From Gammaproteobacteria bacterium (GTDB taxonomy: Bacteria > Pseudomonadota > Gammaproteobacteria > GCA-001735895), in NCBI GenBank assembly GCA_030066085.1, contig JASJCI010000021.1, forward strand, positions 1-53,937: a stretch of 53,937 bases of DNA, given 5' to 3'. The stretch's first letter is position 1, and every line of letters starts with the position of its first letter. Below the pieces are notes generated by a model. That model saw nothing but the letters and a program-made list of their open reading frames with translations. It was not told where the DNA came from and made no database searches. The translations under genes were made by a program, and so were the position numbers. This document shows, piece after piece, positions 30,129-38,005 of the stretch.

Positions 30129-30205
30129 TGTCATCCCGCGGTTCAACCGCGGGATCCAGAATTTTCGGGGGCCGCTGGATACCGCGGTCAAGCCGCGGTA
30201 TGACA
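30129..30205. repeat. palindromic repeat, copy 1 (TGTCAT...ATGACA)
   Basis: A 77-base imperfect palindrome bounded by TGTCAT and ATGACA. It holds two hairpins, CCCGCGGT/ACCGCGGG and ACCGCGGTC/GCCGCGGT, and an outer pairing ATCCAG/CTGGAT. A second copy lies at 32633-32734. The structure is that of REP/BIME-type elements of Gammaproteobacteria. It sits directly upstream of the LysR coding region. Confidence 0.8.
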
Positions 30206-30280
30206 AGTGACATTGTGTGAGTGGTGAGCGCAACAACTCGCATAAATTAGATGTATTGCAGACGCTAATATACGGTGATT

Positions 30281-30309
30281 TTATGACGATAACATAAGTT
30301 GAAATTATG
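30281..30309. promoter_or_regulatory. LysR-type operator array between LysR and MttB-family genes
   Basis: TTATG-N7-CATAA-N7-TTATG: two overlapping perfect inverted repeats with a strict 12-base step (30281, 30293, 30305). TTATG-N7-CATAA contains the classic LysR T-N11-A box. The surrounding ~110 bases are strikingly AT-rich and lie between the divergent LysR and methyltransferase genes, the expected place for this regulator to bind. Confidence 0.65.
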
Positions 30310-30389
30310 TATGGAATGAAATTTTCTAGCGGTCACAGGTGCGCCGGGCGTTGTTACACTCCTGATTTCATTCGACCGGGAGGTGGCTC

Positions 30390-31937
30390 GTGAGCGAACA
30401 GAGGCAGGCCCGCGCGGCCCGCGGCAGCGCGCGGCGACGTGGTGGGCGCGGGCGCGAACGCAGTCCGGTCGCCGCGGCGCCGGCGTTCATCAAGCGCGAA
30501 ATTCCGTTCTACGAATGCCTGCACGAGGAAGGCCTGGTCAAGCTCGAGCAACAGGCCGACTGGATCATCAGCGAAATCGGCCTCGAGTTCCGCGACGATC
30601 CGAAAGCGCTCGAAATCTGGAAAGCCGGCGGTGCCGACGTCAGGGGCACGCGCGTGCGTCTCGATCGCGGCGCCGCGCGCGAACTGTGCCAGAGCGCGCC
30701 GACGAAGTTCATCCAGCACGCGCGCAACCCGGCGAAGAGCGTCGAGATCGGCGGCAGCTCGCAGGTGTTCGCGCCGGTCTACGGTCCGCCGTTCGTGCGC
30801 GACCTCGAAGGGGGTCGACGCTACGGCACGATGCAGGACTTCGAAAACCTGGTCAAGATCGCGACCCGGCTGCCGTCGCTGCATCACACCGGCCTCGTAA
30901 TCGTCGAACCCTGCGACGTCCCGGTGTCGAAGCGTCACTTCGACATGGTGTACGCGCACATGAAGTACAACGACAAGCCGCACCTTGGCGCGATCACCGA
31001 AAAATCGCGCGCGCAGGACAGCGTCGACATGGCGCGCATCCTCCACGGCGAGGAGTTCATGGAGCAGAACTGCGTGATCATGGGCAACGTCAATACCAAC
31101 TCGCCGCTGCTGGTCGACCGGGTCGTGACCGAGGCCGCGCAGGTCTACTGCGGGGCCAACCAGGGACTGGTGGTGGCACCGTTCATTCTCGGTGGCGCGA
31201 TGGGCCCGGTGACCACGGCCGCGTCGATCGCGCAGGCCTTCGCCGAGGCGATGATGGTCGGCGCCTTTACCCAGCTGGTGCGCAAGGGTGCGCCGTTCGT
31301 GCTCGGCAACTTCCTGTCGTCGATGAGCCTGAAGAGCGGTGCGCCGACCTTCGGCATGCCCGAACCGGTGATGTCGAACCTGATCATCGGCCAGCTCGCG
31401 CGCCGGCTCGGCGTGCCGCTGCGCTGCGGCGGATCGCTGACGGCGTCCAAGCTGCCCGACGCGCAGGCCGCGGCCGAAAGCGCCGATTCGATGCTGTCGA
31501 CCGCGCTCGGCGGCGCCAACTTCGTGCTGCATGCGGCCGGCTGGCTCGAGGGCGGCTTGTGCACCGGTTACGAAAAACTGGTCATCGACGCCGATCGCCT
31601 CGGCGGTTACCAGGTGCTGCTCGGTGGATTGCCGCTGGACGACAATGCACTCGCGCGCGATGCCTACAGCGAGGTCGAGCCGGCCGGGCACTTCCTCGGC
31701 TGTGCGCACACCATGGCGAACTACGAAACGGCTTACTACGACGCGCAGCTGTCCGACAGCGAAAACGTCGAGAGCTGGGAAGAGCAGGGCGCCAAGGATA
31801 CCGCGCGCCGCGCATACGAGCGCTGGAACCAGCTGCTCAACGATTTCGAGGCGCCGCCGCTCGACGAAGCGAAGGACGAAGAGCTGCGCGCCTACGTCGA
31901 GCGCCGCAAGTCCGAGATCCCCGATGCCTGGTATTGA
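30390..31937 (+). CDS. trimethylamine/betaine methyltransferase (MttB) family protein
   Basis: A 515-residue MttB-family barrel protein. After a basic tail (RGSARRRGGRGRE) come the family regions: IISEIGLEFRDDPKALEIW, FIQHARNPAKSVEIGG, LHHTGLVIVEPCDVP and LGGAMGPVTTAASIAQ. Archaeal MttB uses pyrrolysine at an in-frame amber codon; this gene has none, so it belongs to the non-pyrrolysine branch, characterised members of which demethylate glycine betaine or related quaternary amines onto a corrinoid protein. No corrinoid protein gene is in the window. A GTG start follows GGGAGGTGG. Downstream are a thioesterase and a dimethylglycine-dehydrogenase-like gene, suggesting stepwise N-demethylation; the LysR gene upstream is the likely regulator. 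Confidence 0.88.
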   Translation: MSEQRQARAARGSARRRGGRGRERSPVAAAPAFIKREIPFYECLHEEGLVKLEQQADWIISEIGLEFRDDPKALEIWKAGGADVRGTRVRLDRGAARELCQSAPTKFIQHARNPAKSVEIGGSSQVFAPVYGPPFVRDLEGGRRYGTMQDFENLVKIATRLPSLHHTGLVIVEPCDVPVSKRHFDMVYAHMKYNDKPHLGAITEKSRAQDSVDMARILHGEEFMEQNCVIMGNVNTNSPLLVDRVVTEAAQVYCGANQGLVVAPFILGGAMGPVTTAASIAQAFAEAMMVGAFTQLVRKGAPFVLGNFLSSMSLKSGAPTFGMPEPVMSNLIIGQLARRLGVPLRCGGSLTASKLPDAQAAAESADSMLSTALGGANFVLHAAGWLEGGLCTGYEKLVIDADRLGGYQVLLGGLPLDDNALARDAYSEVEPAGHFLGCAHTMANYETAYYDAQLSDSENVESWEEQGAKDTARRAYERWNQLLNDFEAPPLDEAKDEELRAYVERRKSEIPDAWY

Positions 31938-31944
31938 TTTTTAT

Positions 31945-32019
31945 TCGTCATCCCCGCGTAGGCGGGGATCTCGTGACGGTGCCTATATTTCAAGGTCCCC
32001 GCGTGCGCGGGGACGACGA
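31945..32019. repeat. REP-like double hairpin after the MttB-family gene
   Basis: Two hairpins in tandem: ATCCCCGC/GCGGGGAT inside a TCGTCA...TCGTGACG frame, and GTCCCCGCG/CGCGGGGAC, ending GACGACGA. The consensus GTCATCCCCGCG is shared with the elements at 53783-53842, so it is a dispersed palindromic repeat. It begins a few bases after the stop codon and could also stabilise the mRNA end. Confidence 0.7.
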
Positions 32020-32034
32020 GTCCGCGATCCCTAT

Positions 32035-32088
32035 CGGGGTCAGATCACAATTGTTTCTAATATTATAGAAAAACGTGATCTGACCCCG
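32035..32088. repeat. 54-base long inverted repeat
   Basis: CGGGGTCAGATCAC at 32035-32048 and its exact 14-base complement GTGATCTGACCCCG at 32075-32088 flank an AT-rich core that has its own TTTCTA/TAGAAA pairing. The AT-rich core differs sharply from its GC-rich surroundings, which suggests a small inserted element rather than an ordinary terminator. Confidence 0.72.
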
Positions 32089-32191
32089 GTTAAGAGGGCT
32101 GTTGCGGTATTCAGGGGGCGGGTAATGGGATCTGCTGTCACGCCGCGGGATGATAAGGTCGCCCGGAAATACACAACAACCCGGAAAAACT

Positions 32192-32599
32192 ATGGCTGAT
32201 ATCGAACTCGCACCCGGTTTGTGCGCCAGCACCGAAATCCTGGTCGGCACCCGGGATACCGCGCACCACGTCGGCAGTGGCAAGATCAAGGTGCTGGCGA
32301 CACCGGTTATGGTCATGCTGCTCGAAGAGGCCGCGTTGAACGCGGTCGAGCACCTGCTGCCTCCCGGTCACCAGACCGTCGGCACTCATCTCGATATCCA
32401 GCATGTCGCGGCCACGCCGGTGGGCATGCGGGTAACGGCCAGCGCCGAACTCATCGCGGTCGATGGCCGCAAACTGACCTTCGAAGTCTGGGCCGAGGAC
32501 GAAAAGGAACGTATCGGCGGCGGCATCCATGAGCGCATCGTGGTCGAGGTCGCGCGCTTCGACAGGCGCGTCAGTACAAAATCCGCGGCAGATGACTGA
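32192..32599 (+). CDS. FlK-type hot-dog thioesterase
   Basis: A 135-residue single-domain hot-dog protein of the fluoroacetyl-CoA thioesterase (FlK)-like family. The pattern LATPVMVMLLEEAALNAVE supplies the Thr and Glu, and VGTHLDIQHVAATPVGM the His, of the catalytic set of FlK-like enzymes; VTASAELIAVDGRKLTFEVW is the central strand pair. Family members hydrolyse short acyl-CoA thioesters; the substrate here is unknown. It lies between the MttB-family and dehydrogenase genes on the same strand, with repeats on both sides, so it may or may not be part of the same transcript. Confidence 0.82.
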   Translation: MADIELAPGLCASTEILVGTRDTAHHVGSGKIKVLATPVMVMLLEEAALNAVEHLLPPGHQTVGTHLDIQHVAATPVGMRVTASAELIAVDGRKLTFEVWAEDEKERIGGGIHERIVVEVARFDRRVSTKSAADD

Positions 32600-32632
32600 T
32601 TTAGCCGGGCAGCGCACGCAAAACACTAAAAC

Positions 32633-32734
32633 TGTCATCCCGCGGTTCAACCGGGCCGCGCAGGCCGCGGGATCCGGAAACGACCGCCAGATTGCAGGTA
32701 CCCATGGATACCGCGGTCAAGCCGCGGTATGACA
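32633..32734. repeat. palindromic repeat, copy 2 (TGTCAT...ATGACA)
   Basis: 102 bases with the same ends and half-hairpins as 30129-30205: TGTCATCCCGCGGTTCAACC at the left and GGATACCGCGGTCAAGCC at the right, closing with ATGACA. The left hairpin is interrupted by an extra GC-rich stretch (GGGCCGCGCAGG). It lies in the gap before the dehydrogenase gene. Confidence 0.8.
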
Positions 32735-32769
32735 ACCATTCACATAGCAATGTTGCAGGGAGATCTCTA

Positions 32770-35181
32770 GTGGAATCACATGCGAGAGTAGTCATCATCG
32801 GCGGCGGGGTCGTCGGCTGTTCGATCCTGTTCCACCTGGTCAAACATGGCTGGCAGGACACCGTGCTGCTGGAGCGTAACGAACTCACTTCCGGCTCGTC
32901 CTGGCACGCCGCCGGGCAGATTCACACGATCAGCTCGGATCCGAACATTTCCCGCCTGCAGGGCTACACCATCGAGCTGTATCCCGAGCTCGAAAAACTC
33001 TCCGGGCAATCGGTCGGTCACCACCAGACCGGCGGCTTCTACGTCGCGTCGAACCAGACCTGGTACGACTACCTCAAGCGCGAGCGCTCCAAGGCGCGCT
33101 ACATGGGCCTCGACCAGGAATTCATTTCGATGAAGGAACTGGCCGAGCTGCACCCGCTGATCGACCCGAGCCGCTACCTCGCCGCGCTGTGGGACCCGCT
33201 CGACGGCGATATCGATCCGTCCGGCGTGACCTACGCCTACGCCAAGGCGGCGAAGAAACTCGGCGGCAGTTATCACACCCACAGCCAGGTCATCGAAACC
33301 AACCAGCGCAAGGACGGCAGCTGGGACGTGGTGACCGCGAAAGGCACGATCCACGCCGAGCACATCGTCAATGCCGGCGGCCTGTGGGCGCGCGAGGTCG
33401 GGCAGCTGTCCGGGCTCAACCTGCCGGTGCAGCCGATGGAGCATCACTATCTGATCACCGAGGCAATCCCCGAGATCGAGGCGCGCGAGGAACGCCTGCC
33501 GGCCGGTATCGACTACGAGGGCAATATCTACTTCCGCCAGGAAGGGCAGGGCATGCTGCTCGGCACCTACGAGCCGAGGGCCACGCCGTGGATGGTCGGC
33601 GGCACACCCAACGACTTCGGTCACGAATTGCTCGAACCGCAACTCGATCACATCGCCGAGCGCCTGGAACTCGGCTTCGAGCGTATCCCGGCGCTCGGCG
33701 AAGCCGGCATCAAGGACATGATCAACGGTCCGTTCACCTTCGGCCCGGACGGCAACCCGATGATCGGCCCGGTGCCCGGCATGAAAAACTACTGGGCCGC
33801 GGTCGGCGTCATGGCCGGCTTCTGCCAGGCCGGCGGCGTCGGCAAGTGCCTGGCCGAGTGGATGATCGATGGCGAACCCGAAATCGACGTCTGGGCGATG
33901 GATATCGCGCGTTTCGGCGACTACGCGTCACCTGACTACGGCACCATCAAATCGAGCGAAAACTACGAGCGCCGCTTCGTCATGACCTTTCCCAACGAAA
34001 CCCTGCCCAAGGGCCGGCGCATGCGTACCACGGCGCTATACGACCGGCTGACCGCCAGGGGTGCGGTCTGGGGCGACGGCTTCGGCCTCGAGGCCGCGCT
34101 CTGGTACGCCAACGATTCGGAGGATGCGCACGAGGAACCGACCTTCCGCCGTTCGCGCGCGCACGACTACGTCGCGCGCGAGGTGAAAGCCGTGCGCGAA
34201 GCGGTCGGACTGACCGAGATCGCGAACTTCGCCAAGCATTCGATCCGCGGCGCGGACGCGCGTAAATTTCTCGATTACGTCATGGCCGGCCGCGTGCCGC
34301 AGCCGGGACGCATCTCGCTGTCGCCGATGCTGACGCCGAAAGGCAAGCTCTACGGCGACCTCACCATCGCCTGCCTCGCCGAGGGTGACTTCATGATCTT
34401 CGGCTCCGGCGCCGCGCAGGAAATGCATCGCCGCTGGTTCGAAAGCCATCTCGACGGCTTCGACGTCACCTACGCCAACGATTCGAGGCGTTACCACGGT
34501 ATCGGCCTGTCGGGTCCGAACGCGCGTGAACTCTTGTCGCGGGTTACGCGTGACGATGTCTCTGCTGAAGGCCTGAGGTTTCGCGATATCCGGCGCACTT
34601 TTGTCGGTACCGTGCCGGCAATTTTGACCCGCCTGTCCTTCTCCGGCGAACTCGGCTACGAAATCTATGTCGAGCCCGAGTACCAGTTGAAGCTCTACGA
34701 GGAAATAACCGCCGCCGGCGAGGACCTGGGCCTTACGCACTATGGCCTGCGCGCGCTGATGAGCCTGCGCCTGGAAAAGAACTGGGGCGCGTGGACGCTG
34801 GATTTCCGTCCCGACTTCACCGCCGCGCAGTCCGGTCTTGACGCGTTCATCGACTGGGACAAGGACTTCATCGGCAAGGAAGCCGCACTCGCCGAGCGCG
34901 CTGCCGGGCCGACGATCAGGCTGGTGACGATGACGATCGACACCGACGACATCGATGTCAGCAACGACGAAGCGATCCTGAAGGACGGTGAATGCGTCGG
35001 CTACGTCACCTCCGGCGGCTACGCGCACCACGTGCGGAAATCGATGGCGCTCGGCTACGTACCGGCGCAGCTCGCTGCCGCGGGCACGACGCTCGAGGTC
35101 GAGATCAACGGCGAGATGTATCGCGCCGAGATCGTCGGTGAACCGCTGTACGACCCGTCCGGCGAACGCATGCGCGCCTGA
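32770..35181 (+). CDS. dimethylglycine/sarcosine dehydrogenase-like FAD/GcvT protein
   Basis: An 803-residue two-part protein. Residues 1-400 are a DAO-type FAD oxidoreductase: nucleotide loop VVIIGGGVVGCS, and SGSSWHAAGQ whose His46 matches the residue that holds FAD covalently in dimethylglycine and sarcosine dehydrogenases. Residues ~440-800 are the GcvT-like folate domain (GLTEIANFAKHSIRG, HYGLRALMSLRLEKNWGAW). Such enzymes remove an N-methyl group and pass it to tetrahydrofolate. The GTG start follows AGGGAGA and gives the correct short N-terminus. With the MttB-family protein upstream it would act on dimethylglycine or a similar methylamine; the exact substrate is inferred. Confidence 0.9.
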   Translation: MESHARVVIIGGGVVGCSILFHLVKHGWQDTVLLERNELTSGSSWHAAGQIHTISSDPNISRLQGYTIELYPELEKLSGQSVGHHQTGGFYVASNQTWYDYLKRERSKARYMGLDQEFISMKELAELHPLIDPSRYLAALWDPLDGDIDPSGVTYAYAKAAKKLGGSYHTHSQVIETNQRKDGSWDVVTAKGTIHAEHIVNAGGLWAREVGQLSGLNLPVQPMEHHYLITEAIPEIEAREERLPAGIDYEGNIYFRQEGQGMLLGTYEPRATPWMVGGTPNDFGHELLEPQLDHIAERLELGFERIPALGEAGIKDMINGPFTFGPDGNPMIGPVPGMKNYWAAVGVMAGFCQAGGVGKCLAEWMIDGEPEIDVWAMDIARFGDYASPDYGTIKSSENYERRFVMTFPNETLPKGRRMRTTALYDRLTARGAVWGDGFGLEAALWYANDSEDAHEEPTFRRSRAHDYVAREVKAVREAVGLTEIANFAKHSIRGADARKFLDYVMAGRVPQPGRISLSPMLTPKGKLYGDLTIACLAEGDFMIFGSGAAQEMHRRWFESHLDGFDVTYANDSRRYHGIGLSGPNARELLSRVTRDDVSAEGLRFRDIRRTFVGTVPAILTRLSFSGELGYEIYVEPEYQLKLYEEITAAGEDLGLTHYGLRALMSLRLEKNWGAWTLDFRPDFTAAQSGLDAFIDWDKDFIGKEAALAERAAGPTIRLVTMTIDTDDIDVSNDEAILKDGECVGYVTSGGYAHHVRKSMALGYVPAQLAAAGTTLEVEINGEMYRAEIVGEPLYDPSGERMRA

Positions 35182-35193
35182 CCGTACTCATCG

Positions 35194-35224
35194 GCCCGCA
35201 TCCCGGGCACCCCGGGGTGCGGGC
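35194..35224. other. GC-rich hairpin after the dehydrogenase gene
   Basis: GCCCGCA / TGCGGGC form a 7-bp stem around an inner CCGGG/CCCGG pairing, 13 bases after the stop codon. No T-run follows, so it may slow RNA decay or be a weak terminator. Confidence 0.45.
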
Positions 35225-35246
35225 GACGGAGTAACCGCCACTGACT

Positions 35247-35732
35247 TCAGATTGCCCCGGGCGGAGGAGGAATATCCGCATCCTCGAACGCGTGCGCCAT
35301 CGCCGCCGGCGTCAGCTTACGCACCTCTTTGAGCGAATGCAGTTGCTCCTTGCCGCAGGCCGAGCACTTGTAAACCGGCATCGACAGGTCGACCGCGAAG
35401 GGCGCGAGGTCATCGAGCTCGATATCGATTGAAAAAGTATGTCGGTGGTCGGGCTTGGCCTCGAGCTCCGCGTGGCAGCTTTCGCACAGGTACTTCTTCA
35501 TGATCAAGCCCTTTTCTTCACCAGCCGGCAGTTCGGGCTCGTCTTCCTCGGTCAGGTGATGCAGCAGCTCGGCGGCAAAACCCGGGCGCACGAACTGTCG
35601 GTGCCCCTCGGGACAGGTGCGCAGCGGGAATTCCTTCAGGCTAATGTGCAGCTGATCGGCGTCACCATCGGCGATATGAATGATCTGGATTTCGGTTTCG
35701 GCGTGGCATCGGTTACAGGATGTCGACGTCAT
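35247..35732 (-). CDS. cysteine-rich zinc-ribbon-like protein
   Basis: A 161-residue cytosolic protein that I do not recognise. It has four evenly spread metal-binding-type motifs: CNRC near residue 6, CPEGH near 39, CESC near 83 and CSAC near 122. The first and second, and the third and fourth, could form two zinc ribbons, giving a duplicated layout (HAETEIQIIHIADGD versus HAELEAKPDHRHTFSIDI). It ends in a proline-rich tail. It lies tail to tail with the dehydrogenase and divergent from the Na/Pi gene. A regulatory or chaperone role is possible, but nothing in the context decides it. Confidence 0.68.
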   Translation of the reverse strand: MTSTSCNRCHAETEIQIIHIADGDADQLHISLKEFPLRTCPEGHRQFVRPGFAAELLHHLTEEDEPELPAGEEKGLIMKKYLCESCHAELEAKPDHRHTFSIDIELDDLAPFAVDLSMPVYKCSACGKEQLHSLKEVRKLTPAAMAHAFEDADIPPPPGAI

Positions 35733-36137
35733 GATGTCCTCCTGAGTCCTCCACCGGCGATCCCCGGGGCGCCAGGCATTGCGCCCGCGATTCGGGTTGA
35801 GAGACGGCTGGCCGCCTCGCTCGAGCAGGGGTTCTCGGGATCCCCGGCATTGTCATTATTGCGAACCCCTGAACGATCATCTAACCACCGGCCGCGTCGA
35901 AGGTCAATTCATTACGCAAAGTGCGGTTTTATCGATCGGTCCGATTAATCGATTGAAGGCAGCCGCCGAAGCGGCTCGAAAATACCCACAAGCCCATTGT
36001 GGTAAACTATCCGGTCGATGCAGATTTGCCCCGGAAACAGGATTTTCGGAGATCGAGCTGCGTCGCAGGAAGAGCTCGAAGAAGCTCGCGGTTGGAACAA
36101 TAAGAACCATCACCAAAGACAACCAGGGGGGATCTCG
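35733..36137 (+). promoter_or_regulatory. 405-base divergent gap before the first Na/Pi gene
   Basis: No gene is visible. A TAAACT box near 36003 directly follows a CCACAA-N5-TTGTGG inverted repeat (35986-36002), which could be an operator next to a promoter for the rightward gene. A strong AGGGGGGAT ribosome site precedes the ATG at 36138. I see no clear Pho box. Confidence 0.35.
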
Positions 36138-37943
36138 ATGTTAAAGAAAATTCTGCTTCCGAGCATTCTGCTCGTTCTCGCTTACGGCTTCTGGGTGAGC
36201 CCCGATTTCAAGGAAATCGCGGCCGGCGTGTCTATTTTCCTGTTCGGCATGCTGTTTCTCGAAGAGGGATTTCGCGCCTTCACCGGCGGATTGCTGGAAA
36301 AGCTGCTCAAGAAAACCACCGACAAGACCTGGAAAAGCCTGCTGTTCGGGGTTGTCTCGACCACGGTGATGCAGTCGAGTTCGCTGGTGTCGGTGATCAC
36401 GATATCCTTTATCAGCGCCGGTATGGTCACGCTGGTGGCCGGCATCGGGATAATTTTCGGCGCCAACATCGGCACCACCACCGGTGCCTGGCTGGTGGCG
36501 GCCTTCGGCCTCAAGGTCAAGATATCGGCCTACGCGATGCCGATGCTGGTGTTCGGTATCGTGCTGTCGTTTCAGAAATCGAAATACCTGAAGGGTATCG
36601 GCGCGGTGCTGGCCGGGCTCGGCTTCCTGTTCCTCGGCATTCACTACATGAAGGAAGGTTTCGAAGCCTTCAAGGACAGTTTCGACCTGGCCGCGTTTGC
36701 GGTCGAGGGTTATCCCGGCCTGTTCCTGTTCGCGGCGATCGGCGCGCTGGCAACCGTGGTCATGCAGTCGAGCCACGCGACGCTGGTGCTGATCCTGACC
36801 GCGCTCGCGGCCGGGCAGATCACCTACGAAAACGGGCTGGCGCTGGCCATCGGCGCCAATGTCGGCACCACGATCACCGCGATCATCGGTGCGCTGAGCG
36901 CCAACGTGCAGGGTAAACGACTGGCCGGCGCGCACCTGATCTTCAACGTGGTCACCGGCGTGATTGCGATCATATTCATCAGCCAGTTTGTTTGGGCCGT
37001 GGATGCGGTCAGCGCCCGCTTCGGCATTGCCGCCGACAACTACACGATGAAACTGGCGGTATTCCATACCCTGTTCAACCTGGTCGGCGTGATCGTCATG
37101 GTGCCTTTCATTCATCGCCTGGCGGACTACCTGTTCAAGGCGCTGCCCGAGCGCGAGCTCGAGATCGCCGAGCCCCGCTACCTGAACGAAGCCGCCTACG
37201 AATTCCCCGAAACCGTGCTGAAAGCGGTCAAGCAGGAAGTCTGGCACCTGTTCGATTCGGCCTTCGAACTCATGGCGCACGGTTTGAACCTGCACCGCAC
37301 GGAGATACTGCAGGCCGAGGACCTGAAAAAAACCATCGACGATGACCGCGAAGTACACGAGTTCGACATCGACGAGCAGTACGAAATCAAGGTCAAGGGG
37401 CTTTACAGCGCCATCATCGAGTTCATCTCGCGCTCGCAGTCCGAGTTACCGAGCGTCTTCGCCGAGGAAATGTTCCGCCTGCGCACCGCGGCGACCGATA
37501 TCGTCGAAAGCGTCAAGCATATCAAGCACCTGCGTAAAAACACGACCCAGTACATGCTGTCCGACAACGAGCACATCCGCGACGAGTACAATCGCATGCG
37601 CCTGCAGATCGCGACCCTGCTGCGCGAAATCTATCGCATGCGGGAAGAAGACGACCTCGATCATAAGCTGGCGGTGAAAGATCTGAAGAAGATGCGCAAG
37701 GAAATCAGGATGTCGCACGGCGAGATGAACGACCACATTTCAGGCGTACTGCGGGCCCAGGGGATTACGCCCAAGATGGCGACCTCGTTGCTGAACGATT
37801 TCAACTATGTCGACGGCACCCTGAAAGAGCTGTACAGCTGTGCCAGGGCGCTGCTGTCGTCGCACGAGGAGCTGCTTGCCGAAGCTCGCGCGCAAATCAG
37901 CCTGGACGATGACCCGACGGAGGAGGCTACTGCGGCCGCCTGA
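36138..37943 (+). CDS. Na/Pi-cotransporter family protein with PhoU-like tail (1)
   Basis: A 601-residue membrane protein of the Na/Pi cotransporter (NptA/YjbB, PF02690-type) family. The duplicated transport motif appears as VMQSSSLVSVITIS and VMQSSHATLVLILT, each followed by GANIGTTTGAW or GANVGTTITAI. The last ~220 residues are cytosolic and helical with PhoU-like character (LHRTEILQAEDLKKTIDDDR). Such proteins import or, like E. coli YjbB, export phosphate. The ATG at 36138 follows a strong ribosome site; the frame is open further upstream without one. It converges with a second family member (38006-39775). Confidence 0.9.
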   Translation: MLKKILLPSILLVLAYGFWVSPDFKEIAAGVSIFLFGMLFLEEGFRAFTGGLLEKLLKKTTDKTWKSLLFGVVSTTVMQSSSLVSVITISFISAGMVTLVAGIGIIFGANIGTTTGAWLVAAFGLKVKISAYAMPMLVFGIVLSFQKSKYLKGIGAVLAGLGFLFLGIHYMKEGFEAFKDSFDLAAFAVEGYPGLFLFAAIGALATVVMQSSHATLVLILTALAAGQITYENGLALAIGANVGTTITAIIGALSANVQGKRLAGAHLIFNVVTGVIAIIFISQFVWAVDAVSARFGIAADNYTMKLAVFHTLFNLVGVIVMVPFIHRLADYLFKALPERELEIAEPRYLNEAAYEFPETVLKAVKQEVWHLFDSAFELMAHGLNLHRTEILQAEDLKKTIDDDREVHEFDIDEQYEIKVKGLYSAIIEFISRSQSELPSVFAEEMFRLRTAATDIVESVKHIKHLRKNTTQYMLSDNEHIRDEYNRMRLQIATLLREIYRMREEDDLDHKLAVKDLKKMRKEIRMSHGEMNDHISGVLRAQGITPKMATSLLNDFNYVDGTLKELYSCARALLSSHEELLAEARAQISLDDDPTEEATAAA

Positions 37944-38005
37944 TGGTGGCGTGTTCGGGCGGCGGCGGGCAGTTGATGCCCGTTACGGCGGCTGCCCGGG
38001 TCTGG

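Noticed and set aside
30390-31937. Pyrrolysine-type MttB
   Set aside because: No in-frame amber codon occurs in the gene, and no pylT or pylS is seen in the window.
30354-32068. Long frames on both strands over the MttB-family gene
   Set aside because: The frame at 30390-31937 has the family motifs and a good ribosome site; the others are low-complexity shadows.
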